A stretch of 64,000 nucleotides of DNA. It comes from Candidatus Villigracilis affinis. GTDB lineage: Bacteria; Chloroflexota; Anaerolineae; Anaerolineales; Villigracilaceae. This document shows positions 17,914 through 28,690 of the stretch, in pieces; position 1 is the stretch's first letter, and each line of letters starts with the position of its first letter. Below the pieces are notes generated by a model. That model saw only the letters and a list, made by a program, of their open reading frames with translations, was not told the DNA's origin and did not search any database. The stretch covers positions 62,001-126,000 of the forward strand of contig JADKEA010000010.1 in the NCBI GenBank assembly GCA_016718275.1, written 5' to 3'. The translations under genes were made by a program, and so were the position numbers.

Positions 17914-17999
17914 ATATTTGCCATGCACAGAATACATTCGTATTTGCCTGTGTACAAAAAAGACCGTCCGCACCATGCATATCAGTTAGAATTACTTTA

Positions 18000-20166
18000 A
18001 TGGAAAAAAGACAGCCTCCTCCCGAAATTAACGAATCAAAACTGCTTGAAGTCCTCGCCAGCCTGAACCAGATCAGTGATGCGATCAATCACATTGGCCC
18101 AGGAGACGCGAACAACAGCGGCGTCAGTTTGCAGTTAATTGTGGAGAGTGCCATCCGCGTGGTGCCTGGGTCTTCGGCGGTGATCTACACATACGATCAG
18201 GACACGGGCAGGTTTGAAGCAGAGTCGCGAGTCTCTGCTCAGGCTGAGGGACACGCCCTTTCCAAAAATCCAGAATATTTGGACGATGCCCCGCGTCCTG
18301 GCGGAATCGGCCTCCGCACCATTGAGCGCAGACGCCGAACATTATCGTACGAAGAACATGATCTGGATGTGCATCCCTTTCATGCGGCGTTGGGCGTGAA
18401 TGCGGTGGGCTGCTTCCCGCTGATCGTTGCCGAGCAGGCTGTGGGGATTTTATATATTTATCTGTACGAAAAACGCGAGTTCACGAAGATCGAACAATTG
18501 ATGTTGGATAATTTTGTCAATCAGGCGGCGATGGCGATCTTCCATGCCCGCCACATTGCGGGGATCAAACGCAACCTTGCGCAAAAAGAAAATGAATTGA
18601 ACCGCCTGCGCCATGCAGGGATGCTCATCTCCTCCCGTTTGCGCCTTGAAGAAACCCTTGAATCGATCCTTGAATTTGCCCTCGAATTGACCAATGCCCA
18701 ATATGGCATTTTCCGTCTGCTGGATAAGAGCGGCGACTTTCTGGTCACTCGCGCGGTCAGCTCGGTGCATTTGGAAAGACCGCTTGTGGAAATGCTGCCT
18801 GTCAATGGCGCGAGTGTGATGGCGCATGTAGCGCGGACTCGTCAGCCATTGCTCATCCGTGACCTGCGCGACAAGCAATGGTCTGAGATCTATTATCCAT
18901 TGGATTCAAAATTGGAGATGCGTTCCGAGTTGTGCGTGCCGCTCATCAACGCCAGCGGACGTTTGGAAGGTGTGCTGAATTTGGAAAGCCCAAAAGTCAG
19001 CGGCTTTACTGAGGATGACAGTCACATGCTCCAGTCGTTGGCAACGCATGCCATTACCGCTATTCAAGAAGTCCGCTTGTTGGATGCTTTACAGGAAGCG
19101 GCTCAATTACTGATCTCGCAGCCAAGCCTGAAGGTTCTCGACCAGCTTTGTTTGATGGCAAATGATCTGCTGAATTCGTCTTCAAGTGGAATTTGGTTGA
19201 ACAATGAGCAGGGACAATTACAGCTTGCATCCTCTGATGGCGTGCTTCATGGCGATGAGATCAATTCTCCCAATTTATTTACATTACCCTTGCATGCAGG
19301 AGAAGATGCAAAGGCGTTGGGAATGTTTGGGGTGTTCTACGCAGATACGGGCGCGCGAAGCGAGAAGCGCAAAGTCTGAATGGGATAATAAAGTGTTGGC
19401 ATGTCTCGCCAACTATGCCGTGCTCGCTGTTCAAAATGAGTCGCGTCAACAGGCATTGCGCAAGTCACAGGAACAGCATTGGACGGCAGAGACCTTCGCC
19501 GCGGTGGGTGACATCTCAGCGAACCTGCTGCACAACATGAACAACAAAGTTGGCATTATCCCTGTGCGGGTGCAAGGCATTCAAGATAAATACAGCAAGG
19601 TGCTTGAAAGCGATGCGTATCTCAATAAAAGCCTGAGTGAGATCGAACGCAGCGCAATGGAGGCAATGCAGATCGTTCAGGAAAATCTTTCGCACTTGCG
19701 TCCCATTCGCATGGAAAATGTTCGCATTGCCACTTGCGTTGCAGATGCGATTCGCGGAGTGCAGATCCTGCCGAGTTTGCAGATCATCGTTGAAGAATTG
19801 GATGCGCTGCCGATGGTTAAAGCCAGCGGACAAAGCCTTACTTTTGTTTTCAAAAACTTAATTGAAAATGCAAACGCTGCCATGAATGGAAATGGAAGCG
19901 TCACCATTCGCGGCCATGCGGGTGTGGATTGGGTGGAGGTCTCTGTGATCGATAACGGGCCTGGCATTCCGCCTGAATTGCATAACCAAATTTTTGAACT
20001 GAATTTTTCAGGGCGGGCTGGTGTGCAGCCTGGCAAGTTGGGCTTCGGTCTTTGGTGGGTGAAAACGCTGATGACGCGCCTTGGCGGTTCTGTGGTTGTC
20101 GAAAGCGACGGCCAGCATGGCGCGAAATTTATTTTGCGCCTGCCGCGCGTGGAGAATCAATTATGA
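18000..20166 (+). CDS. GAF-domain sensor histidine kinase, frame broken near 19.36 kb
   Basis: Soluble sensor kinase. GAF-type domains at about residues 45-185 and 215-360, with a third beginning about 375 (LMANDLLNSSSSGIWL). The first frame stops at 19379 (GVFYADTGARSEKRKV). The rest of the third GAF domain (NKVLACLANYAVLAVQNE) and the kinase core continue in another frame to 20166. Kinase features: LLHNMNNKVG with phosphoacceptor His, N box LIENANAAMNG, DNGPGIP, and GLWWVKTLM. The H box is of an atypical type. The break lies in GCGAAGC/GAGAAGC/GCAAAGT heptads (19355-19375), so a repeat insertion or a sequencing indel are both possible. The stop overlaps the ATG of the next response regulator by 4 nt (ATGA), making them a translationally coupled pair. 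Confidence 0.8.
19355..19375. repeat. Short heptad repeat at a frame break
   Basis: GCGAAGC, GAGAAGC, GCAAAGT in tandem. Related two-unit sequences (GCGAAGC-GTGAAGC on the minus strand) occur at 17171-17187 and 46041-46057, both intergenic. Confidence 0.5.
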
Positions 20167-21221
20167 CGCCGCAAGCCCTGCGTGCCCTTGTTGTGGATGA
20201 CGATAATTCCTGGCAGCAAATTCTGAGCGAGATCATTTCAGATTGCGGCCTTGAAGTGGATGTTGCCAGCAGTGTGGATGCCGCTGCTCTTGCGCTCAAA
20301 GCCCAGCCGCATCGCCTCGCCGTCGTGGATCTTTCACTTTCGCCGAACGATCACAACAACGTGGATGGTTTGCGCGTGCTTGATTCCATCCGCCGCCTTG
20401 ACCCCAATTGCCGCGCGATTCTTCTCACTGGTTTTGCAACCGTTGAATTGGCTGTCACTGCGCTCACAGATTATGGTGCGTTTACATTTCTTCGCAAGGA
20501 AAGTTTCCACCGAAGCCAATTTCGCGACATCGTGTACAGGATCCTCGTCAGCCCACCGCCTCTTTCCGCGCCCGCGCCTGCTTCTGGAACTGGAACATCT
20601 TCCTCCGCTGAAAAAGGGTTGGCTGCTCCACAAAAGCCTCCCAATGAAAAAGCCCTCGTTGTGGAAGACGATGCAGGCTGGAGAAGCATCCTCGAAGAAT
20701 TATTGAGCGATGCAGGATTCCAGGTCCGCGCCTGTGCAAGTTTTGGTGATGCCTTCGGATATCTTCGCAAGGAAAAATTTACCCTCGCCGTGATTGACTT
20801 ATCTCTGAGCACATCGTTGGATAGTTCGAATCAAGATGGCTATCAACTGCTGGCGGCTGCACGGTCCGAAGGAGTTCCATCCATTGTCGTCAGCGGCATC
20901 ACAGAGACGGAAGAGATTCAGCGGGTCTATTCTGAATACGCGATTTCTGCCTTCGTCGAAAAACAGGCATTCGACCGAGCTGCTTTCCGCCGCGTGGTCG
21001 AAGAGACGAGATCGAAGAGTCAATCCACCAGTGAGTTGAACGCCCTTACAGAACGCGAACGCGAGGTACTGGATCTGTTGGCATTGGGTCTGACCAACAA
21101 AGAGATTGCGGAAAAATTATTTATCACGACGAATACCGTCAAGCGACATTTGAAAGCCATCTTCGAGAAATTGGATGTCCATACACGGACTGCCGCAACG
21201 GCCAGGATCACTGGCGGGTAG
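20163..21221 (+). CDS. Double-receiver LuxR-type response regulator
   Basis: 352 aa from the ATG that overlaps the upstream kinase stop. Two tandem receiver domains: residues about 7-125 (LVVDDDNSW; phospho-Asp in AVVDLSLS) and about 160-285 (LVVEDDAGW; AVIDLSLS), joined by a Pro/Ala/Ser-rich linker. A LuxR/NarL helix-turn-helix follows at about 292-350 (LTEREREVLDLLALGLTNKEIA ... NTVKRHLKAIFEKL). Each receiver has an extra loop after the phospho-Asp (SPNDHNNVDG and STSLDSSNQDG). Likely a transcription factor phosphorylated by the coupled GAF kinase, with two inputs or an intramolecular relay. Two receivers on one DNA-binding domain are uncommon. Confidence 0.9.
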   Translation: MTPQALRALVVDDDNSWQQILSEIISDCGLEVDVASSVDAAALALKAQPHRLAVVDLSLSPNDHNNVDGLRVLDSIRRLDPNCRAILLTGFATVELAVTALTDYGAFTFLRKESFHRSQFRDIVYRILVSPPPLSAPAPASGTGTSSSAEKGLAAPQKPPNEKALVVEDDAGWRSILEELLSDAGFQVRACASFGDAFGYLRKEKFTLAVIDLSLSTSLDSSNQDGYQLLAAARSEGVPSIVVSGITETEEIQRVYSEYAISAFVEKQAFDRAAFRRVVEETRSKSQSTSELNALTEREREVLDLLALGLTNKEIAEKLFITTNTVKRHLKAIFEKLDVHTRTAATARITGG

Positions 21222-21242
21222 ATTTTTTGTAGTGGACTTCAA

Positions 21243-21278
21243 ATGAAAAAGACTTCCTGCAAAGGAAGTCTTTTTCAT
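21243..21278. terminator. Bidirectional terminator
   Basis: Near-perfect palindrome: AAAAAGACTTCCT / AGGAAGTCTTTTT with a short GCAA-type loop, between convergent genes; A and T runs on both sides serve both strands. Confidence 0.85.
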
Positions 21279-21313
21279 ACCCTGTTGGTTGAAGCGCGGA
21301 TCAGAGGTGGGTG

Positions 21314-22312
21314 TCAAATTTCGTCTTTGATAAGTTCGATGAAAACTCTTGCCAGCGAAGGATCGAAATGTGTGCCAGCTGAGCTGCGGATATATTCCAA
21401 TGCATCCGCCTTGGACATGGCGTGTCGATAGGGGCGGTCGGAGCAAAGCGCATCCCATACATCTACGATGGCAAAGAGGCGCGCTGAAAGGGGGATTTCC
21501 TCTCCTTTGATGCCGCGCGGATATCCGGAACCATCCCATTTTTCGTGATGACTGTAGGGGATATCCAGTGCGGGCCCAAGAAAATCGATGGAGGAAAGCC
21601 ATTGATAAGCGTAGACTGGGTGCCTGCGCATGGTGATCCACTCCTCGTCGGTTAATTTGTCCGCTTTGTGCAGGATCGAATCGGGGATGCCCAGCTTTCC
21701 TACGTCATGCAGGAGCGAGCCTCTGCGTACATGTTCAAGGTCGGCATCTGAAAATCCGACGGCCGTGGCAAATTTAAGAGTCAGGTTTGTCACGCGTTGC
21801 GTGTGGCCTTCCGTTTCCCTATCTCGTAAATCAAGCGCTTGAGACCAGCCTTCAATGGTTCTATTATAGGCGGATAAAAGTTCCTTATTTAAGGCCTGTA
21901 ATTCCTCTTGTTGTTCTGCAATGCGACGATAGCGATTTAAGCGCAGAATGGTTTGCAGGCGCGCAAATAATTCCATGCTGTTATATGGTTTGGTGACGAA
22001 ATCGTCTGCCCCCGCTCGCAGCCCTTGGATGCGTGATTCATGATCGTCTAGTGATGTAATGAGGATGATCGGCGCTTCAGCGATCTCGGGCATGGACCGA
22101 ATGCTTCGACATACTTCGAAGCCGTTCATTTTTGGCATCATTACATCCAGCAGAACGACATCGGGGTGAAGGCTGATGGCCATGGATATTCCATCAAACC
22201 CATTCGAAGCAAAGTATGTATCGTAGGGCTCACTCGCCAGTAGTCCTTCAATTGCGGCACGGGCAATGGCATCGTCGTCAATAATCAAAATTTTTGGACG
22301 CTCAGTGTGCAT
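21314..22312 (-). CDS. Response regulator with HD-GYP c-di-GMP phosphodiesterase domain
   Basis: 332 aa. Receiver at about 5-120 (ILIIDDDAIA; phospho-Asp in VVLLDVMMPKMNG; Lys in FVTKPY), coiled-coil linker (about 120-160), HD-GYP domain at about 165-330. HD-GYP marks are LLHDVGKLGIPDSIL, RRHPVYAYQWL, PYSHHEKWDGSGYPRG (with GSGYP as the GYP motif) and IVDVWDALCSDRPYR. Family members degrade the second messenger cyclic di-GMP, here under phosphorylation control. It is the last gene of a minus-strand signalling run and ends at the bidirectional terminator. Confidence 0.93.
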   Translation of the reverse strand: MHTERPKILIIDDDAIARAAIEGLLASEPYDTYFASNGFDGISMAISLHPDVVLLDVMMPKMNGFEVCRSIRSMPEIAEAPIILITSLDDHESRIQGLRAGADDFVTKPYNSMELFARLQTILRLNRYRRIAEQQEELQALNKELLSAYNRTIEGWSQALDLRDRETEGHTQRVTNLTLKFATAVGFSDADLEHVRRGSLLHDVGKLGIPDSILHKADKLTDEEWITMRRHPVYAYQWLSSIDFLGPALDIPYSHHEKWDGSGYPRGIKGEEIPLSARLFAIVDVWDALCSDRPYRHAMSKADALEYIRSSAGTHFDPSLARVFIELIKDEI

Positions 22313-22371
22313 TGTGTTTTCCTCTCGAACTCATTTCCAGTTAACTCATTTGTCGTGGATACGATACAGGG

Positions 22372-23019
22372 TCATGAAGTGATCAAGCCCTGGTTGATCG
22401 CAAATTTAACCAGGTCGGCATGGGAGGTGATCCGCAGTTTTTTGGTCAGATTCAGCCGATGAGATTCGACTGTACGTACGCTGAGTGATAATTTGTCTGC
22501 GATGGCAGCGTTGGAATTTCCTTCGGCTACAAGCTGCAGGATTTCACGTTCCCGCGGCGATAGAAGGTCGAGAGTTTCGTCTTTTCCTGCCTCGGCATTT
22601 AAAAGCATTTCGAGTACTTCATCGGCAATTGCAGTGCTAAGATAACGCCTGCCTTCCATTACGTGCTCAACGGCATTCAATACTTCACTAAAATCTGAAT
22701 CTTTTAATACATACCCGAGCGCGCCGCTCTGCAGGGCGCGGACGGCGTAAGTCGCATTAGCGTGCATGGATAGAAAGATGATCTTCGTTTTCAGTTCGCG
22801 TTGACGTACCAGCTTCGCGGTTTCAATGCCATTCAGATTGGGCATCATGACATCCAGAAAGGCGATATCCGGCGAAAGGGTCTCGATCAATTTATAGGCT
22901 TCCTGCCCGTCGCTGGCCTCACCGATCACTTCGAAACCGGGTTGAGCCTCAAGCAGGGAGCGGACGCCTTGTCGCACCAGTTTGTGATCGTCTGCAAGAA
23001 TAATCTTTATATGCATCAT
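22372..23019 (-). CDS. NarL/FixJ-family response regulator
   Basis: 215 aa. Receiver at about 4-120 (IILADDHKLVRQG; phospho-Asp in DIAFLDVMMPNLNG; switch Lys in YVLKDSDF) and LuxR-type helix-turn-helix at about 150-210 (LSPREREILQLVAEGNSNAAIADKL; VRTVESHRLNLTKKL). Its partner is almost certainly the HisKA_3 kinase whose gene ends 6 nt upstream. ATG at 23019, with a second ATG one codon later. Confidence 0.93.
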   Translation of the reverse strand: MMHIKIILADDHKLVRQGVRSLLEAQPGFEVIGEASDGQEAYKLIETLSPDIAFLDVMMPNLNGIETAKLVRQRELKTKIIFLSMHANATYAVRALQSGALGYVLKDSDFSEVLNAVEHVMEGRRYLSTAIADEVLEMLLNAEAGKDETLDLLSPREREILQLVAEGNSNAAIADKLSLSVRTVESHRLNLTKKLRITSHADLVKFAINQGLITS

Positions 23020-23025
23020 GATGGG

Positions 23026-24111
23026 CTACTCCGTTGTTTTCAATTCAAACTCTACCAGGATAAATGTGCCTTTGCCGGGGGTCGATTGCAGGGTGAATAG
23101 TCCGCCTGCCATGTTTACGCGTTCTGCCATACCTGAAAGACCAATAGAGATATTCTGGTCCTTCGATTTTAGGTCGAATCCTTTTCCTGCATCTGTGATG
23201 CTGACCTGTAAATGACTGGGCGCGACTGTCATGGTGACGTTGGCAATATTTACTTCTGCGTGGCGGGCGATATTGGTAAGAGCCTCCTGAACCACGCGAA
23301 AGACAGTCGTTTCAATCATCTTGTCGAAACGTTGATCGTCAAGCGGATTTATGTTGTGGTTGACCGTGATCATGGTTTGTTTTGTGAAGCGCTTGAGCAG
23401 GCCGTCGAGCGCGGCAGAAAGACCAAAATCATCCAGCGTGGTAGGCCGAAGGTTCAGAGACATTTCACGCAGATGCTGGAACAATTCGGCTGTGACAGCG
23501 CGTGCTTCCGTGATCACGGTAGACATGTCTTCAGGTTTGCGTTCCAGGATCAATTTCAAGCCGGTCACAAGCTGGCCAATCTCGTCATGCAGTTCCACGG
23601 CGATATGCCGCCTTTCGTTCTCCTGGGCTTCAAGGATTTGACGGGACAGCTGACGCAATTGCTCATGTTTTTTGGATAGTTCGGTGAGGGCTTCCTGAAG
23701 CTTTTCGCGTTCTTCCATGAGATGGCGGTACCGATTTACGCGTTTGAGTGTTTGCAGGCGGATCTCCAATTCGAGTCTGTCGAATGGCTTGGAAAGAAAA
23801 TCATCTGCGCCGACGCTTAGTCCGCTCAATTTTGCATCATGGTCGTCAAGAGCGGTGATCATGATGATCGGTACTTCGGCGATCTTGGCGTCTGCGCGGA
23901 TATATTTGCATACTTCATATCCGCTCATGCGCGGCATCATCACATCCAGAAGAATGACATCGGGGTGGATTCGCCTGGCAAGCTCAATCCCTTGAATTCC
24001 GTCTTCAGCCATTTCCACGAGGAAGTTGGATTTTTCAAGCAAGGCGGCGAGGGTTGTGCGTGTTATTTCTTCGTCATCAATGATGAGAATGGTGTAGGGT
24101 TGTTCGCTCAT
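23026..24111 (-). CDS. Receiver-fused NarX-type histidine kinase
   Basis: 361 aa, cytoplasmic. N-terminal receiver at about 5-122 (ILIIDDEEITR; VILLDVMMPRMSG; FLSKPF), a coiled coil (about 125-168), HisKA_3 dimerisation domain with phospho-His in HIAVELHDEIGQ (about residue 178) and a HATPase domain to the end (VVQEALTNIARHAE; ITDAGKGFD; GLSGMAERV). This is the two-step kinase type that pairs with NarL-like regulators, one of which follows 6 nt downstream. Its ATG overlaps the stop of the large hybrid kinase upstream by 4 nt, so input to the receiver may come from that kinase. Confidence 0.92.
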   Translation of the reverse strand: MSEQPYTILIIDDEEITRTTLAALLEKSNFLVEMAEDGIQGIELARRIHPDVILLDVMMPRMSGYEVCKYIRADAKIAEVPIIMITALDDHDAKLSGLSVGADDFLSKPFDRLELEIRLQTLKRVNRYRHLMEEREKLQEALTELSKKHEQLRQLSRQILEAQENERRHIAVELHDEIGQLVTGLKLILERKPEDMSTVITEARAVTAELFQHLREMSLNLRPTTLDDFGLSAALDGLLKRFTKQTMITVNHNINPLDDQRFDKMIETTVFRVVQEALTNIARHAEVNIANVTMTVAPSHLQVSITDAGKGFDLKSKDQNISIGLSGMAERVNMAGGLFTLQSTPGKGTFILVEFELKTTE

Positions 24112-27100
24112 TTTTGTTTCTCCGTCAGTTTTTGAATGGTCGATACAAGCTTCTGTAATTCGACGGGCTTGCTCATGTATTCATTTGCGCCTGCCTGCAA
24201 ACATCGTTCCCGGTCTCCTGGCATGGCCAGCGCAGTGATCGCGATCGTTGGAATGGAGGCCACCGCTGGAATGGAATGTGAACGAATGCGGCGGATGGTT
24301 TCCAGTCCGTCCATGCCGGGCATTTGGATATCCATCAGAATAAGGTCGGGTAGAATCTCGGTGACTTTTTGCATCAATTCCATGCCGCTGTGAGCCTTCA
24401 TGACACGGTATTGTTTCAAGGCAAGGAAGTCTCCGATTAGACTCAATATGGTTTCATTATCATCTGCGATCATGATCAGGATGGAGTTGGAATTTTCAGG
24501 GTCTTCAAAACTATCTGGCTTATTGATTTCAGCCTTGTGTGAGATCATGTTTTGAGTTTGCAGCAGCCAGGGTAGGGTGACGATGAAGCGACTGCCTTTG
24601 CCGGGAATACTCTCCGCCACAATTTCACCGTTATGCAATTCCACCAGGCGATGCGCCAGTGACAGGCCAAGCCCTGTGCCGGAGTATTCACGGGCGAGGC
24701 TGCCATCGATCTGTGTGAATGGTTTGAAGAGTTTGGGCAGGTCGTCGGCCTTGATCCCAATGCCTTTATCCCATACGCTTAATTTAATTTTTTGTTCTAC
24801 AGGGAGGGGTTCAATATCCAGCCCAAATTCGCCGCCTTCCGGGGTGAATTTTACGGCGTTGCTAAGCAGGTTAACGAGGACTTGCTTGAGGCGGCGGGAA
24901 TCTGCGAAAACAGCGATCGGTTCATCGGTTGGCGAGTAATGGACCATCTGATTCTTGTGGTGGGCCATGCCTTTAATGATCTGCAGGCTTGCCTGACAGA
25001 TATCCGCGATGGAGCAGGTTGCAAATTGCAGTTCAAGTTTTTCTGCCTCGATCTTGGAGAGGTCAAGGATATCGTTGATCAGCTCCAGCAGATGTCGGCC
25101 GCTGTCTTCAATGGCTTTGATCGGCCTTACCTGTTTTTCGCTTAATTCGCCGTATGCTTTTAACTGCAAGGCTTCGGAGAAGCCAAGGATGCCCGTGAGC
25201 GGAGTGCGGAGCTCATGACTCATGCTGGCCAGGAATTCGTCCTTCACACGCAAGGCGCGTGCCAGATCCATGTTTGCGTGGAGGAGATCGGCTGTACGTT
25301 CTTCCACATGCTGGGCGAGTTGATTTCTCTCTGTGGCAAGTAATTGCTCGACTCGACTGCGTTCAATGATCTCCTGTTGGGCTGTCTGAAATAAGCGGGC
25401 ATTTTCAAATGCGACAGCAGCTTGATTTGCAAGTGTCACAACAAGACGCTCGTCTGCTTCACTGAAGGCATCTGGTTTTTCGCTTTCAATACTGATCACC
25501 CCGAAAATGCTTGCCCCCATTTTTATGGGTACATACAGCCCGGAGTTCAAGCCGGGGTATGTTTCCTTGTAGCGGGGATCGTTGCTTACATCGCCATTAC
25601 GAATGATCTGAAAATTTTGGACGACCCAGCCGCTCAAACCATCCCCGGGTTTTGATATTTTATTGTTGAAATGCTTTTCCACGTCACTGTGCTGTTTTTC
25701 GTTTTTTATATTTGGCTGACTAAAAGCAAGCAATTCCAGTGAATCGGTCTTGGCATGATACAGGCGGATCGCGGTATGATGCCAGTTCATTTTTTTCTCG
25801 AGCAGCTCGATGATCTTTTGACCGATCTCCCTCGGGCTTAGGAGTTGACTGAGCGCCAGGCCGCTTTCATAGAGCATTTCCATTTCTGTGACATGCTGAT
25901 TGGTTTCATTTTCCAGTTGCAGACGGTTGGTAATGTCGCTGACCACCACCACGGCACCGGCTAACTTGTCACCTTCGCGAATGGGGGTGATGGTATTTTC
26001 GACCGGGATCATCCTGCCGTCTTTGTGCCAGTAGAAATCGATTGACGATGAACAGGCGATCCCATCATGGAAAGCCAGGAAGGCCGGGCATTCATTTTCA
26101 GGGTATGGCTGTCCATTCGTGCGTGTGTGATGGCAGATCGAATGCATTCTGTGTCCGAGCAGGTCGGCAGTATCCCAGCCAATGATTCTTGCCATGGCCG
26201 GATTGATGAATGTGATTCTGCCTTCAATATCAACTCCATATATACCCTCGCCTGCGGAATTCAGAATTCCCTCCAGTTGGTGATTCAGGCGCGACACCCA
26301 GTCCTCTGCCTGCTTGCGCGAAGTGATGTCCATAACTGAGCCTTCCATGTAGCTTTTATCAGGCAGATATTGAGCTGACAACAGGAGAGTGCGGACGTCG
26401 CCGTTTTTTGTACGGATCTCGACTTCGTGATCGTTAAGCCTCCCTTTTTCTTTTAGCTCCAACACCACTTGGTCTCGATCTTCCCTCTGTGCCCAAAGTA
26501 AAAATGCGGGCTTCGAGAGCAATTCCTGTTCAGTGTATCCAAATATTTCACAAAACTTTGGGTTGACCGCAAGAATGGTAGAGTCTTCGACAAGCGAGCG
26601 GAACATGCCTATCTGGGCATTTTGGAACAGGGCGCGATATTTTTCTTCAGACTCTTGCAAGTACTTTTCCGCATGCTTGCGTTCGGTAATATCAATGGCG
26701 GTGGAAAGCACACAGGTTTCATGGTTAAGTTCGATAATTTCCATCGAACCAAGGACAATGCGTATTTCGCCGGTTTTATGGCGTAATGTCATTTCTTTGT
26801 CGCGAATGCACCCATCTCTCTTTATTAACTCAACATATTCATCGCGTTGATCTTGAGTGGTGATCTGTAATGCCAACGATGTATGGTCAATAAGTTCTTG
26901 ATGGCTGAAACCGACGATCCTGGAGAAGGCATCATTGGCTTCGATGAAGACACTGTTCGACGCGCGGGTAATGGCGAGCCCCACTGGTCCCGAGTAAAAA
27001 GCCTTGTGGAATCGTTCCTCAGCTTGGGCAATTTCTTTCTCAGATTGTTTGCGTCCGGTGATATCCCGCATATTCAAGACAATTCCCTTGATCACCGGGT

Positions 27101-28624
27101 CGGTCAATAAGTTTGTGCCAAGCACTTCGATATCGCGCCAGGTGCCGTCTTTGTGTTGTCCGCGCACCTCAATGCTTTGATTGGCCGTCCCCGCTTCTCG
27201 GCTGCGGCTGATAAGCGATTCGAGTGCAAGCGGGATGTCTTCGGGGTGCACCCATTCGATAAAATTCCTGCCTATTGACTCCGCTGTGGTGTACCCCAGA
27301 ATCCGTTCGGAGGTTGGGCTTGCGTATTGTATGATACCTGTTTCGTCGATGACTGCAATCAGATCTGCCGAGTTTTGAACGAGGGCATGGAATCTTTCCT
27401 TGCTTCTGTGCAGTTCCTCTTCGGTTTTCTTTCGCTCTGTAATATCAAGCGCGAGCGACACCATGCACGCTTCTCCGGCAAGTTCGATCAGGTCCGCCGA
27501 CATCAACAATTGCCGAATTTCGCCGGAACGGTGCATGAGTTGGAATTCGAAATTCTGTATCTGGCCGTGTTCTTTTAGTTGTTGAAGCAGTTTTTGACGT
27601 TCAGAAGGATCTGCCCAACTGGCAAACTCCAAAATGGAGTGGCCGAGCACTTCCTCTTTTTGGAAACCCGTCATCACCTGCCAGGCTTCATTGACGTCCA
27701 AGAGGCAGTTGTCACTGAGGCGTGTGATCGCCATGCTGATCGGGCTGACGCGGAATACTGATGCAAAGCGTATTTCACTTTTTTGCAGTGCCGCTTCAGC
27801 CAGTTTGCGTTCAGTGATATCTTGAACAATAGCGCCGATTCGAATTCCCTTTTCTGTTGTGATGATGAACGAAGTCTGATGGAGGAATTTGATTTCGCCG
27901 TTTATTGTTACAAACTCGATTTCCACAGTCTTTTCCAGATGTTCCTTTTTTTAGTTTGGAACATTTGTGTAAAAACTTCTTTGTATTCCTCCAAAGAAAG
28001 ACTTTCGCGGCGTTTTGGCGTGAGCATTTGGTATTGAATTTCCCAAAATGGAGCGCCCAACGCCTTTTCGCGTGGAATACTGGTGATGTGGGTTGCCGCC
28101 TTATTCCATTCGATGATGATACCCTGTTCGTCGATCAGGATGATGCCGTCATTGGATTGCTCAATAATGGAGCGGAATTTTTCCTCGCTTTCGCGCAGGG
28201 ACCTTTCGGCCAGTTTGTGCCCGGTGATGTGCTGTGTATTTGCGGCGGACTTTTTTTCTTCCAATGCATGGGTGACTGCTGACTCAAGCCGCCTGATATT
28301 ATTTCTGTTGACACAATCATACGCACCGGCTTTGATGCATTCAACGATGACATCCTCGTTCAGTGAGTCTGTATAAATGATCAGCGGCGTTTGCGGTGTA
28401 TGGTCTCTTGCCAGTTTCAACGCTTCCATGCCGCTAAAGTGTGGCATCTGGTACCCTGAGAGGATCAGATCAGGTTTAAATTCCTCAACCGCATTCATGA
28501 AGGTGGATTGGGTCTCCACGCGTTGAAGCTCACAATGCGGAATCGTTTTTCGGATTTCATGCATTGCGAAGCCTATATCTATAGATGCGTCTTCAACGAT
28601 CAAGATGCGAGTGGTTTCATTCAT
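24108..28624 (-). CDS. Very large multi-PAS hybrid histidine kinase, frame broken at a poly-A tract
   Basis: About 1,505 aa if read through. Order: receiver-like domain (1-120), six PAS domains (EKFRSIIEQSNDGI; RFASVFRVSPISMA; RFHALVQNSADLI; RFHKAFYSGPVGLA; KYRALFQNAQIGMF; LEGILNSAGEGIYGV), one GAF domain (EMEMLYESGLALSQLL), HisKA (SMSHELRTPLTGILGFSEAL), HATPase (DKGIGIK; SGTGLGLSLAHRL) and a C-terminal receiver (DLILMDIQMPGMDG). No membrane segment. In the first receiver the phospho-Asp is Gly57 (DLILSGYQMP). The frame changes at about 27946-27952, an A7 run on the coding strand, where A8 would restore QTKKKEHLEKTVEIEFV. As read it splits into a 238-aa front piece (stop at 27908) and the rest. 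Start 28624 (MNETTRILIVED) is preceded by AAGGA. Confidence 0.85.
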
Positions 28625-28690
28625 CGACAAGTTCCTTATGGGCTGCTTTGAGAGCGTTTCGACGGAAATTCCCGTCAACGGCCTGCTTCC

